This document shows, piece after piece, positions 16,071 to 24,653 of a stretch of DNA of 64,000 nt (position 1 is its first letter; each line of letters opens with the position of its first letter). Under the pieces are notes generated by a model. That model did no database searches, was not told the origin of the DNA, and saw nothing but the letters and a program-made list of their open reading frames with translations. The stretch is taken from assembly GCF_004138165.1 (NCBI RefSeq), contig NZ_RYFF01000023.1:1-64000 (forward strand), given 5' to 3'. Source of the stretch: Candidatus Chloroploca sp. Khr17 (lineage in GTDB: Bacteria > Chloroflexota > Chloroflexia > Chloroflexales > Chloroflexaceae). The position numbers were made by a program, and so were the translations under genes.

Positions 16071-19000
16071 TCACTTCGCCTCTCCGCCGTCGTGGTCGGG
16101 CCTCAGCCCGACCACGACGGCTTCGATTACCCCTGTGCGCTCGAAGATGCTGCGACTCGTCGCGAGACCCAGGGTGTCTCCAGGTATCGTCTGTGTGGTA
16201 CCGTCGGTGAGTTGAAGCGTGATCTGCGCCCGGTCGCCACGCTGGTAGACCACCGGTACCTGGCAGAAGGTGAAGGCGAGCGCATCCGCCGGGAGGGGCA
16301 GGGTGCGACGCTGGCCGGCGACATCAAGGTAGTTGAAGACACTCGCTGCACGCCCCCACTCGGCGGGATCGAGCAGGTGCGGGCGGAAGGCGAGACATCC
16401 GCCGTCAACCACAAGGCCGAGTTCACCCATCCGCGTGAGCAGTTCCTCTTTGACCTGACCGGTCATGCCAGGTTGTTGCGCCCCACGTCCAAGCGGGGTA
16501 TGCGAATAGGGATCGAACGGAAAAGCCCCGTACGTGGCCGGGTCTTTGCAAAAGCCGAGCCCCGCCCGTACGCTGTGGTACGCCTCGGCAAGCCCGTTGA
16601 TCGTCACAGCATCAGTACCGTCGGCAAGAGCCCGCGCATGCGTCTCTTGCACCGCCAGCAACAACTTGGCAACCATGTGCCAGTAGATGCTGCCGAGACC
16701 CTCGTAGGCAAAGAAACTGCCCGAGCGTCCGGTGAATTCGCTGTGACGAAAGACTTCTTCAAAGAGCGCGGCCAGCCTGGCACCATCGGTGGCAACGTGG
16801 GGCGCAAACTGCGCGTCACGACTCAGTTCGGCCAAGAGCGCCTGCAGATCACGGAGGTTGTGGAGATCGCCGCCAAAGTGGTAATCACCGTCAGCGTCGC
16901 GCACAAGCAGTCGGCGATCACCAGTGGCTTCGAGCGCCGCAACCAGCCCGAGATCCTGCAGATGCGTGGCCGCGACATGGTTCTTCTGCAGAAAACCGGG
17001 CAGATCGCGATTCGGATAGAGGATGTAGCTCTGCTGGTCGGCTCGGTAGAGGGCACTGGTGCGCAGCGTGCCGAGCAGCGCCAAACTCGCTTCCGCACTC
17101 AGCAGGCCCGACGAAAGGATGGCGACTTGGCCCTCCAACATTTCGCCGAGCCGACCAATGGACGCCCGATCCTCCTCAAGCCGTAAGAGATTGTAGCTGT
17201 GATAGAGGCCGTCGTCACGCCGATTGACCTGCAGGCTCTGTTCGACAAAAGCGAGCGCAAGCTCGAGACGCTCAACGACGGTGCTGCGTGCGAGCAGGCG
17301 GAATGCACCGCTCAGCCCAGAGGCATAGAGGCCTTCGCGGTAATGCTCGCCCACACTGCCCAGCGCATCCATCAAGATGCGGCGGCTTGCATCGTCAAAG
17401 CCAGTCGGCAGCAACAAGCAGGCCGACTCCAACAGGCCAAAGACGCCGTCGAAGAGCGAGCGCAGCTCGGCGGTTACGGTGAGATCGCCGGGACTACTGG
17501 CAAACAGGGCACGGCAAAAGATGAGGTAGCGCCGCAGGTAGGCGAGGGTGACCACCGAGAGGCCCTTGCCGACGAGAGCATTGTTGGCATCGTTCCATTC
17601 AGGGCGCTGGGTATTCATCCAGATGCCGCCCTCGGGCACGAAATTGACGAGCTTGGCAAGCAACAGCACCAACAACTTTTCGGCCAGACTCACGTGGAAG
17701 ACACGTCCGTCGGGGCCGGGGAGGAGTTTTCCATCGGCACCCTGCGCGGCAACCCGCTGCTCGATCAGGCGCTCACGCTCCCAGTCAAAAACAATCGTAG
17801 CGGTTGGATCGGCAAGCAGCGCCGCATACGGCTTAATGCGGTACGGCACCTCAACATGGCTATAGCAGCGCCGGTTGAGCAGCGTACTGAGCCGCCCCGG
17901 CTCAAAACGCTCAGTAGCCTCGAGCAGCTTGAGCAAATAGATAATCTGGTGGTCGCTCCAATAGCCAATGTTCGCCCAGGGATTCTCGGGCTCGGGCACT
18001 TCCCATTCAACACCCGACCGGGCGAGCCGATACGGATTGTAGCCATCAGCGGTCGTGGCATTGAGGAAGAGCGCCACCATGCTTTCGAGGTAGGCCGGAA
18101 ACGCATAGCCGAGTGGTTCCCAATTCTGGAAAAGGTCGCGCCAGTTGCCCTCATACGTGAGGCGGCGGCACCCGTCGTGGGTACGGACATTGATCCTGAA
18201 GCGATTCCACGGGCGACTGGGATCGCCGTGGCGACGGCTGAAGGTGAGGGGCAAATATTCGGTGCAGAGTCGTTCGAGATCGGGAAGCCCACTGGCCGTC
18301 GCCTTCTTCCGCAGGTCGCGGAGTTCAAACTGACGGGGCAGATGCGTAAAAAAAGCGCGGTGCTGGTCAAGCAGGTGCGGGCTCCGGTCAGCTATAAAAG
18401 CACGCAGATCATCAGCATCCAGACGATAGCCCTCGGCAAAGACCCCGCCGCGCATAATATTAAAGAGGGTATTGGCGGCGTGATGGGCAATCGTCATCGG
18501 ATCGGCGCTCTGTTGCAGACCATCGGCGGCAGCGACGAGCGCCTCGACCTCAGCGCGGCCACGGGCAATGTCGGCCTCGAGGTCAGCGACGAGGCCGGCG
18601 GGAGCATCGCGCAGCGCCCGCGCAAGATCGGCGACCGCAGCGGCATCCTGGGCCACATCGGCCACGATACGCCACGTATGGGCCGTACCGGGGGCCAATT
18701 CAAGCGTCGTAGCAAGCAGATACGCGCCGCGTTGGCCGCGCACATCGTGCTCGGGGACGAGGGGCGCATTGCGGCGGAAAGCCCTGACCTGCGCCGAAGA
18801 GAGCAGCGTCACCGCGTTGGGCAGCCCGTGTTGCCAGGCCACCGTCGCCCGCAGCGACTCGCTCGCCTCGGCGAGATCCGTGAGGGTGGAACTGAGCGCA
18901 AAGATCGCCAGGCCACTCGGGTCAAGCTCGGTGCGCTTATAGGCATCGAGCAGATTGCTCAGCTGTGACTGGGTAAGCCTGGTCACCCCGTGAGGCAGCA

Positions 19001-19502
19001 TATTCTGCAGACCATCAAGCAGACGGATCGTACATGGCGTCCCAGTCAGTTCGTGGAGGCGACACGTACGCACAAAACCAAAACGCGGGCTTGTCTGCCA
19101 GGTCATCGTACACGCAAGCCCGAGCTCATCGTTCACCTCTTCAAAGATCAGGGTCGTGCTGAGCGCATCCTTGTAGAGATGCTGCGTAATCTTTTCATCG
19201 TATTGGTCACGGCGCACAAAAGGTTCCCAGATATGGGTAAGGCCCGCACGAGTAACCGCAACGACCGTCAGCGGGCCGGTGTGGGCATGGCTATCATAGA
19301 GCCGATCCACCGTCTCGTACGGAAAAAGCGCCGTATCAGGACTCACGCGGCCAGCGGTGAGGCCCCCGCTGCTCGTCACAAACATCCAATGATCAGCCGC
19401 ACTCACCAAACTCATCAGAAAGGGAGGCATCTGATCAATGTTGCTGATCCGGTAACACGCCAACCCTTCGCGCTCCACAAAATCACCCTGCACCTCAACC
19501 AT
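16071..19502 (-). CDS. very large putative carbohydrate-active (alpha/alpha)6-barrel enzyme
   Basis: A 1143-residue cytoplasmic protein without signal peptide. The ATG at 19502 is preferred over 19508 because GAGGAG then has an 8-base spacing. The N-terminal 280 residues look like a beta-sandwich (MPPFLMSLVSAADHWMFVTS then GGLTAGR). A mid region has W-rich helices (TYEGNWRDLFQNWEPLGYAF, NPWANIGYWSDHQIIYLLKL) and then NTQRPEWNDANNALVGKG. This layout resembles large inverting glycoside phosphorylases and hydrolases of the GH94/GH149/GH161 type, but I cannot name the family. It is the last gene of a sugar ABC-import operon, so it probably cleaves the imported oligosaccharide. A perfect 14-bp hairpin (16087-16100 with 16107-16120) lies inside its last codons. 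Confidence 0.7.
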   Translation of the reverse strand: MVEVQGDFVEREGLACYRISNIDQMPPFLMSLVSAADHWMFVTSSGGLTAGRVSPDTALFPYETVDRLYDSHAHTGPLTVVAVTRAGLTHIWEPFVRRDQYDEKITQHLYKDALSTTLIFEEVNDELGLACTMTWQTSPRFGFVRTCRLHELTGTPCTIRLLDGLQNMLPHGVTRLTQSQLSNLLDAYKRTELDPSGLAIFALSSTLTDLAEASESLRATVAWQHGLPNAVTLLSSAQVRAFRRNAPLVPEHDVRGQRGAYLLATTLELAPGTAHTWRIVADVAQDAAAVADLARALRDAPAGLVADLEADIARGRAEVEALVAAADGLQQSADPMTIAHHAANTLFNIMRGGVFAEGYRLDADDLRAFIADRSPHLLDQHRAFFTHLPRQFELRDLRKKATASGLPDLERLCTEYLPLTFSRRHGDPSRPWNRFRINVRTHDGCRRLTYEGNWRDLFQNWEPLGYAFPAYLESMVALFLNATTADGYNPYRLARSGVEWEVPEPENPWANIGYWSDHQIIYLLKLLEATERFEPGRLSTLLNRRCYSHVEVPYRIKPYAALLADPTATIVFDWERERLIEQRVAAQGADGKLLPGPDGRVFHVSLAEKLLVLLLAKLVNFVPEGGIWMNTQRPEWNDANNALVGKGLSVVTLAYLRRYLIFCRALFASSPGDLTVTAELRSLFDGVFGLLESACLLLPTGFDDASRRILMDALGSVGEHYREGLYASGLSGAFRLLARSTVVERLELALAFVEQSLQVNRRDDGLYHSYNLLRLEEDRASIGRLGEMLEGQVAILSSGLLSAEASLALLGTLRTSALYRADQQSYILYPNRDLPGFLQKNHVAATHLQDLGLVAALEATGDRRLLVRDADGDYHFGGDLHNLRDLQALLAELSRDAQFAPHVATDGARLAALFEEVFRHSEFTGRSGSFFAYEGLGSIYWHMVAKLLLAVQETHARALADGTDAVTINGLAEAYHSVRAGLGFCKDPATYGAFPFDPYSHTPLGRGAQQPGMTGQVKEELLTRMGELGLVVDGGCLAFRPHLLDPAEWGRAASVFNYLDVAGQRRTLPLPADALAFTFCQVPVVYQRGDRAQITLQLTDGTTQTIPGDTLGLATSRSIFERTGVIEAVVVGLRPDHDGGEAK

Positions 19503-19523
19503 ATGCATAGCTCCTCACCCCTT

Positions 19524-19562
19524 GCTGGGCGGGGCAGCGGCAAAACCGCTGCCCCGCCCAGC
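19524..19562 (-). promoter_or_regulatory. intercistronic hairpin between permease and enzyme genes
   Basis: A 17-bp perfect stem, GCTGGGCGGGGCAGCGG (19524-19540) with 19546-19562, and a 5-base loop. On the transcribed strand the T-run comes before the stem, so it is not a normal terminator for this operon. It may stabilise or attenuate the message. Confidence 0.5.
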
Positions 19563-19570
19563 AAAAAACC

Positions 19571-20443
19571 TTACCCCTTGACGGCACCTGCGGTCAAGCC
19601 TGAAACGATATAGCGTTGCAGGACAAGGAAGAGCAGCAACATCGGCAAGGTCATAATCAGAACGGCAGCGGCGAGCGTCGGCCACTCACTGCCATAGACG
19701 CCCTGGAAGACGATCATGCCACGGGTGATGGGATAGTAATCCTTGCTGGTCAAATAGATCGTCGGCAAGATCAGTTCGTTCCAGATCCCGATGGCGTGCA
19801 GCACCGCGATCGTCGCAATCGCCGGCTGGATCAACGGAAAGACAATCGAGGTCACAAAGCGGAAGTAGCCGCAGCCATCCATCGCCGCCGCCTCGTCCAA
19901 CTCGATTGGCAACGTCTTGATATAGTTGACCAGGATCACAATGCCAATCGGATTGACCAGGAAGAGCATCACATAGCCGAACGGGTTGTTGTAGAGGCCC
20001 AGGCCGAGCATCAATTGGAACTGAGGAATCAGCGCGACGGGCAAAAAGAGCGCAATGACATAGAGCGTAAGCAACCAACCCGCACCCTTGACATAGCCAC
20101 GGGAAATCGGGAACGCGACAAAGACCGCCATCACCACATAGACCACCGTCGCCGAAACCGTATAGAGCAGCGTATTGGTCATGTAACGCAGGAAATTGGC
20201 CCGCTCCCAGGCATCAATGAAATTCTGAAAGTGCAAGCCAGAGGGCAGCGCCGTCGCACTCTTCATAAACTCGGGCATCGTCTTGAGGGACGTAATGACC
20301 AGCATCATCAACGGCCCGAGGTAGACGATGGCAAAGAGACCAAGAATAAGATAGGAGACCAAGCGGATCCAGTTGAAGCGTCTGACCGGAAATGATCGTT
20401 GCTCAGGAAGCGCCTTTGTTTCAGGGTTCGTTATGGTACTCAT
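19571..20443 (-). CDS. carbohydrate ABC transporter permease, MalG type
   Basis: A 290-residue inner-membrane permease with six predicted helices. The EAA loop that docks the ATPase is IELDEAAAMDGCGYFRFVTS followed by IVFPLIQPA (about residues 193-221), with the conserved E-A-A-x-x-D-G core. The N-terminus (MSTITNPETKALPEQRSFPV) is cytoplasmic and polar, and the C-terminus RYIVSGLTAGAVKG is typical of MalG-type subunits. Its ATG overlaps the stop of the MalF-type gene by four bases, so the two subunits are translationally coupled. No ATPase gene is present in the operon; a shared MsmK/UgpC-type ATPase encoded elsewhere is likely. Confidence 0.93.
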   Translation of the reverse strand: MSTITNPETKALPEQRSFPVRRFNWIRLVSYLILGLFAIVYLGPLMMLVITSLKTMPEFMKSATALPSGLHFQNFIDAWERANFLRYMTNTLLYTVSATVVYVVMAVFVAFPISRGYVKGAGWLLTLYVIALFLPVALIPQFQLMLGLGLYNNPFGYVMLFLVNPIGIVILVNYIKTLPIELDEAAAMDGCGYFRFVTSIVFPLIQPAIATIAVLHAIGIWNELILPTIYLTSKDYYPITRGMIVFQGVYGSEWPTLAAAVLIMTLPMLLLFLVLQRYIVSGLTAGAVKG

Positions 20444-21369
20444 CCAAGAATCCTCTTTTCACGCTGCTGGAGGAAATACTGCACCGGCAAACCAATCGCC
20501 AGCACGATAAAGAAGAGCACAATCGAGGCCGAAGCCGCATAGCCCTGGCGGAACGCACTCGTCACACTCCCCGAGGTCTGCCCAAAGCCCTGGGCAAAAA
20601 TGAGATAGCCGAGCACCTGGGTACCATTGCGATAGCCGATGAGCACCAGGAACAACTGCCAGGCCTGGAGTGAGCCGATGATATTGAGCAGCAAATTCGT
20701 ATTGACACTCGGCGTCAAGAGCGGCCATGTCACATGGCGAAAGGCTTGCCAGCCGCTCGCGCCATCAATGCGCGCACTCTCGTAGAGATCGGAAGGGATC
20801 GTCTGCAACCCGGCGATGAAGATCATCATCGTCACGCCAACATTAGCCCAGATCTGGACAAAGATCACCCAGGCGATCGCCGTCGAGGGTTGCCCACCGA
20901 GAAACTCCGAGCGGATGCCAAACGGCTCAAGCATCGTCGCAAGCGGCCCACCGAGCGGATAGAGAAAGAGTGACCAGATCAGACCTTGGATCACCGCGCC
21001 GAGGATCACCGGCATAAAGAAGATCGTCCGAAAGATATTGACACCAATCAGACGCTGGTTCACCAGCAAAGCAAGGAAAAGCCCAAGACTAAACTGGATG
21101 CTGGTCACAAAAAACGAAAAGACGAGCGTTCGCCAGAGGGCCCCGTAGTTATCGATGGAAGCCTGGCCCATAAAGAGGAACTCGCGATAATTCTCGAACC
21201 CAATCCAGTTGAGTTGCGACCCCTGGATGCCACTGGCATCCGTGAACGAATAGACCGCCGTCGCCAGCGAAGGGCCGAGCATAATCAGGACGTAAAAGAA
21301 GAAACCGGGGAGTAATAGCAGATAGGGAGCCCACCTCGCTCGGCCACGCCCAAAATGATAGTTATGCAA
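20440..21369 (-). CDS. carbohydrate ABC transporter permease, MalF/UgpA type
   Basis: A 309-residue permease with six helices. The first is YLLLLPGFFFYVLIMLGPSL near residues 13-32. The EAA loop is SDLYESARIDGASGWQAFRH followed by VTWPLLTPS. I start it at TTG 21369, because GGAGGT (21375-21380) lies 5 bases upstream and the longer frame (to 21429) reads into a dispersed repeat. It pairs with the MalG-type permease to form the channel for a sugar or oligosaccharide. The gene is separated from the solute-binding protein gene by about 380 bases of repeats and hairpins, which may set different expression levels. Confidence 0.92.
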   Translation of the reverse strand: MHNYHFGRGRARWAPYLLLLPGFFFYVLIMLGPSLATAVYSFTDASGIQGSQLNWIGFENYREFLFMGQASIDNYGALWRTLVFSFFVTSIQFSLGLFLALLVNQRLIGVNIFRTIFFMPVILGAVIQGLIWSLFLYPLGGPLATMLEPFGIRSEFLGGQPSTAIAWVIFVQIWANVGVTMMIFIAGLQTIPSDLYESARIDGASGWQAFRHVTWPLLTPSVNTNLLLNIIGSLQAWQLFLVLIGYRNGTQVLGYLIFAQGFGQTSGSVTSAFRQGYAASASIVLFFIVLAIGLPVQYFLQQREKRILG

Positions 21370-21419
21370 GCTACACCTCCACACTGAGTAGTTGGGGAAA
21401 TAAGTTTTCTGGGGTCGTT

Positions 21420-21508
21420 CGCCGACCACGAATGGGGGCCACGAATGAACGAATACCCCACCGCAACGCCCCTATTCGTTTCTTCGTGATCAGTATTCGT
21501 GGTCGGCG
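21420..21508 (-). repeat. 89-bp inverted-end dispersed repeat, family B copy 2
   Basis: Same element as at 5117-5205 but in reverse orientation, with the same length and CGCCGACCACGAAT / ATTCGTGGTCGGCG ends. The adjoining 21517-21565 is itself an inverted repeat (GGAACACTTC with GAAGTGTTCC). It sits between the binding-protein and permease genes. Confidence 0.85.
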
Positions 21509-21567
21509 GTGCTACCGGAACACTTCATTCACACACCACTGAGTAGTGTATGAACGAAGTGTTCCAG

Positions 21568-21619
21568 GGAGTGCCGACTTCAGTCGGCTTCCGGGTCAGC
21601 CGACTGAAGTCGGCACTCC
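21568..21619. repeat. 22-bp perfect inverted repeat
   Basis: The arm GGAGTGCCGACTTCAGTCGG plus CT (21568-21589) pairs perfectly with 21598-21619 across an 8-base loop. It lies inside the solute-binding protein to permease gap, where such stems often act as processing or attenuation sites. The remainder of the gap, to 21751, has GCGCCGTTGCG-type low-complexity repeats and no gene. Confidence 0.75.
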
Positions 21620-21751
21620 GCCTATGCCCAGTTGCACTACTTTTCAAAGAAGCTCACGCAAAGGCGCGAAGGGTGAACGTACCTACGCGAAAGTCCTTGC
21701 GCCGTTGCGCCGTTGCGTCAAAACAACCGCCTTCTTTGCAAGGCATTGCGC

Positions 21752-23077
21752 CTAATTGCTATCGAGACCCGACTGCAGATCAGACTGCACGCGATCGGCA
21801 AGTTCCTGAGGATCATCAAAGGTACCAAAGGGCTTGAAGTAGGAAGCAAACGGATTGGCATACTCGCCGGCACCCTTGGGGGCAACCCAGTACTGCTCGT
21901 AGCCTACGCGGAAATTCGCGAGATAGGGAGCCACTTCCGAGCCGATAAAGGTATCGAGCGTAGCGCCGGGCTGCGTCGGAATAAAGCCAACGGCATTGAT
22001 AAAGGCCTGATAGTTCGCTGGCTCTGAGAAGGCCGTCAGATACTTGATGCCCGCCTCGGTATTGGGGCTCTTGGCGGCAAGTGCCCAGCCCTGGTCATAC
22101 TTGCCAAAGAGGAAGCTGTTGTCAGCAACATCATTGCTGCCTGGGAAGGGAATATAGCCCCACGCAAACTCAGGCTCAGCCGCCTCGATCGCCGAAGCGT
22201 ACCAGGTACCACCGGGGAACATCGCGACCGCACCCGAAGCAAAGCGACCAGGCGCAGCATCGCCCGCGATCCCACTCGCCCCTGGCTCCATCATCTGCTG
22301 AGCATAGATCTGCATCCGTTCCCACATCACCATCGACTCGTCATCGTTCCAGGTTCGCGCCCCAGTCCAGAGGTCTTCGACCAGTTGGGCCTGATCGGGG
22401 AACAACGCACCAATCAACCCATAGGCCCCGACGAAGATCGGCCAGCCATCTTTGCCACCCGCCGTCATACAAGAGATATTCGCCTGCGCAAAGGCATCAC
22501 ATGCTTGCACCAACTCGTCCCAGGTGGTGGGTACGGCAACATTGTTGGCCGCAAAGAGATCCTTGTTGTAGTAGATGCCACTGTACGAGACACGGCCCAG
22601 GTTGATATGATAGACTTGGCCGTTGTAGGTGCCCGCATCGCGGATCGAGACCTCGTCATAGTTCTTGACGAACGGCTGATCGGTGATATCAAGCAGCAGA
22701 CCAGCCTCAATCAGGGTCTGCCAGTTCGGCGGCGTCACATTGGACATGAAGGGTTGAGCCTGATTCGAGAAGCCAAAGATGCCAATCACATCAATGTCAT
22801 TGGCCGTCAGGCGGGTCTGCGTCACCGTGCTAAGTTCATTCGCATTGACGACCGTCATATCAACCTTAATGTCGGAGTTAGCGGCCTCAAAGGCCTTATT
22901 GAACTCCTCCATAAAGGCGACCATTGGGGGATTCTGATGGACAAGCACGCGAAGGGTTGTCGACGAACCGGTGGTAGTCTGACCGCCCGGGGTGGACGAA
23001 GAAGAGGCACCACACGCCGACAGGAGCAGCGCAAAGACAAGGATCACGCCGAACATCGTTGAACGCCATCTAGACAT
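21752..23077 (-). CDS. carbohydrate ABC transporter solute-binding lipoprotein, family 1
   Basis: A 441-residue extracellular binding protein. The start at 23077 is chosen because GGAGGT precedes it by about 6 bases, giving the signal MSRWRSTMFGVILVFALLLS and lipobox LLSAC, with Cys22 as lipid anchor. A Ser/Thr-rich linker follows, then a type-I sugar-binding fold: IKVDMTVVNANELSTVTQTR, DIDVIGIFGFSNQAQPF, and the hinge-region segment AMFPGGTWYASAIEAAEPEF. It captures a sugar or oligosaccharide for the two downstream permeases. It is the first gene of the operon and is divergent from the LacI-type regulator. The ligand is not readable. Confidence 0.93.
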   Translation of the reverse strand: MSRWRSTMFGVILVFALLLSACGASSSSTPGGQTTTGSSTTLRVLVHQNPPMVAFMEEFNKAFEAANSDIKVDMTVVNANELSTVTQTRLTANDIDVIGIFGFSNQAQPFMSNVTPPNWQTLIEAGLLLDITDQPFVKNYDEVSIRDAGTYNGQVYHINLGRVSYSGIYYNKDLFAANNVAVPTTWDELVQACDAFAQANISCMTAGGKDGWPIFVGAYGLIGALFPDQAQLVEDLWTGARTWNDDESMVMWERMQIYAQQMMEPGASGIAGDAAPGRFASGAVAMFPGGTWYASAIEAAEPEFAWGYIPFPGSNDVADNSFLFGKYDQGWALAAKSPNTEAGIKYLTAFSEPANYQAFINAVGFIPTQPGATLDTFIGSEVAPYLANFRVGYEQYWVAPKGAGEYANPFASYFKPFGTFDDPQELADRVQSDLQSGLDSN

Positions 23078-23175
23078 ACGAAACCTCCCAGAGCTTTGAG
23101 CGACACGTCGCCATTGACTTGCAACGATGCGTTGCCGGTGCATCATTTGACCGGTGTTGGCTCGTTGCCTGATTA

Positions 23176-23189
23176 AGAAAGCGGTTTCA
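23176..23189 (-). promoter_or_regulatory. LacI-type operator O1
   Basis: AGAAAGCGGTTTCA, reverse complement TGAAACCGCTTTCT, matching the LacI/GalR-type palindrome TGAAANCGNTTTCA. It is about 100 bases upstream of the solute-binding protein start, so it is placed to control the sugar operon. Confidence 0.7.
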
Positions 23190-23433
23190 GAAATTCAGAC
23201 TCACCACAATGGTATGTTCTGGGGCTTGCTACAGGTAGACGTCGCCCTCACGTTCGCCGCAAAAGAGCACAAAGAGCACAAAAAGACGCAACAACTCGTC
23301 CTATGTTTGGACACTTGACCTTTTTTTTGCGGCAAATACCAATGTGCCCATACGGTGCGATGCAGAGCGGCAGTCAGCGTGAGTAACTGTGAAAAACAGG
23401 TATGATGATGTGGATACCACGGATCCTGAACTC

Positions 23434-23447
23434 TGAAACCGATTTCA
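23434..23447 (+). promoter_or_regulatory. LacI-type operator O2
   Basis: TGAAACCGATTTCA, a near-palindrome with the central CG. It is in the middle of the divergent region, about 170 bases before lacI. Confidence 0.7.
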
Positions 23448-23496
23448 TTATACAAGGTTAAAATAATCCTGTCAAGTTGTTTTAGGCTTAAATCTG

Positions 23497-23510
23497 TGAA
23501 ATCGCTTTCA
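23497..23510 (+). promoter_or_regulatory. LacI-type operator O3
   Basis: TGAAATCGCTTTCA, the same motif as O1, O2 and O4. It lies about 20 bases upstream of the -35 region of the putative regulator promoter. Confidence 0.7.
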
Positions 23511-23529
23511 AAATCATGCCGCTCAAGTG

Positions 23530-23558
23530 TTGGCTATTTTTTGCTTCTATGGTAGAAT
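23530..23558 (+). promoter_or_regulatory. putative promoter of the LacI-type gene
   Basis: TTGGCT (23530-23535), a 17-base spacer, and TAGAAT (23553-23558). Operators lie on both sides, which suggests autoregulation. The rest of 23190-23433 holds a CGCCGCAAAA/TTTTGCGGC inverted pair and no gene. Confidence 0.5.
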
Positions 23559-23586
23559 ACGTCGGTCTATTGCGCATAACAGTTCT

Positions 23587-23600
23587 TGAAACCGCTGTCA
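23587..23600 (+). promoter_or_regulatory. LacI-type operator O4
   Basis: TGAAACCGCTGTCA, one mismatch in the right half-site. It sits just downstream of the predicted transcription start and 19 bases before the regulator ATG, a position suited to autorepression. Confidence 0.65.
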
Positions 23601-23619
23601 AAGAATAGGGCTTGTTCCT

Positions 23620-24624
23620 ATGTCAAAGCAACCAACCGTCAGTGATATCGCCCGGCTCGCCCATGTCTCGCCAAGCACGGTTTCGCGGGTACTCACCGGG
23701 AACAGCCGGGTTCACCCGGCCAAGAGTGCGGCGGTGCTTGCGGCCATCGAGCAGTTGAACTTTCGGCCCAACCTGACGGCCCGTGCGCTCGCGCTTGGGA
23801 AGTCGATGGTGATCGGTATTCTGACCCAGAGCATGATGAGCCAGTTCTATGGCGAGCTCGCCCAGGGCATCGAAGATGGCCTGGCAGGCAGTGGGTACCA
23901 AGGGGTCTTTGCGAGTGGTCACTGGGAGTCGCTCGATGAACAGGCGGCGCTCGATATTCTGCTGGCCCGCCAGGTTGATGGCCTGATCGTGCTGGGGGGC
24001 TATCATCCTGATACCGCTTTGCGTGCGATCAACAAGCAGATCCCGTTGATTGCCGTCGGACGCCACATCGAGGGGCTCGAAGATCACTGCATCCGCGTCG
24101 AGAATGCCTCTGGCTCTTTTCAGGCTGTGCGCCATCTGATCGATCTCGGGCATCGGCGCATCGCCCACATCGGTGGCATTCCATCCCACCTTGATGCGTG
24201 CGAACGGCAACGCGGGTATACCGAGGCGCTCACCTCAGCCGGGCTGGCCGTTGATGAACGCCTGATCGTCGAGGGTAACTTCACCGAACAGAGCGGCTTG
24301 CTCGCCCTTGAGACACTTCTAGCGCGGGGGAGCCATTTCACGGCGATCTTTGCCGCCAACGACCAGATGGCCTACGGCATCAGGCTCGGCCTCTACCGCC
24401 GCGGGCTGCGTGTGCCCGATGATATTTCGCTCGTCGGCTTTGACGATCTGCTCGGCTCAGTCTATACCACCCCGCCCCTGACAACCGTCCGCCAATCAAT
24501 GCTTGAGCAGGGCCGCCAGGCCGCCCGTGGGTTGCTACGCCTGCTTGCCAACGAGCCACCCGCGCTTCCCTCGATCACGACCGAACTCGTGATTCGGGAA
24601 ACGACCGCCCGCGTACGCGGCTAA
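23620..24624 (+). CDS. LacI/GalR-family transcriptional regulator
   Basis: A 334-residue repressor-type regulator. The N-terminal helix-turn-helix is TVSDIARLAHVSPSTVSRVL (residues 5-24), followed by the hinge region (FRPNLTARALALGKSMVIGI). The periplasmic-binding-protein-like effector domain runs from about 60 to 330, with DGLIVLGG, DLGHRRIAHIGG and DISLVGFDDLLGSVYTTPPLTTVRQ. It should bind the four TGAAANCGNTTTCA-like operators between itself and the divergent sugar operon and respond to the imported sugar. No ribosome site is strong before ATG 23620. The C-terminus PSITTELVIRETTA is the usual family end. Confidence 0.95.
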   Translation: MSKQPTVSDIARLAHVSPSTVSRVLTGNSRVHPAKSAAVLAAIEQLNFRPNLTARALALGKSMVIGILTQSMMSQFYGELAQGIEDGLAGSGYQGVFASGHWESLDEQAALDILLARQVDGLIVLGGYHPDTALRAINKQIPLIAVGRHIEGLEDHCIRVENASGSFQAVRHLIDLGHRRIAHIGGIPSHLDACERQRGYTEALTSAGLAVDERLIVEGNFTEQSGLLALETLLARGSHFTAIFAANDQMAYGIRLGLYRRGLRVPDDISLVGFDDLLGSVYTTPPLTTVRQSMLEQGRQAARGLLRLLANEPPALPSITTELVIRETTARVRG

Positions 24625-24653
24625 GGCAAGGCTGAGGCGCAGCGGAGTGCGCT

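Noticed and set aside
16071-17186. 405-codon plus-strand frame at the end of the same gene
   Set aside because: Shadow of the 3' half of the large enzyme gene.
17199-18968. 589-codon plus-strand frame opposite the large carbohydrate enzyme
   Set aside because: It has no domain pattern, is rich in Arg/Gly/Glu as expected of shadows in GC-rich codons, and the minus frame is one continuous gene in an operon.
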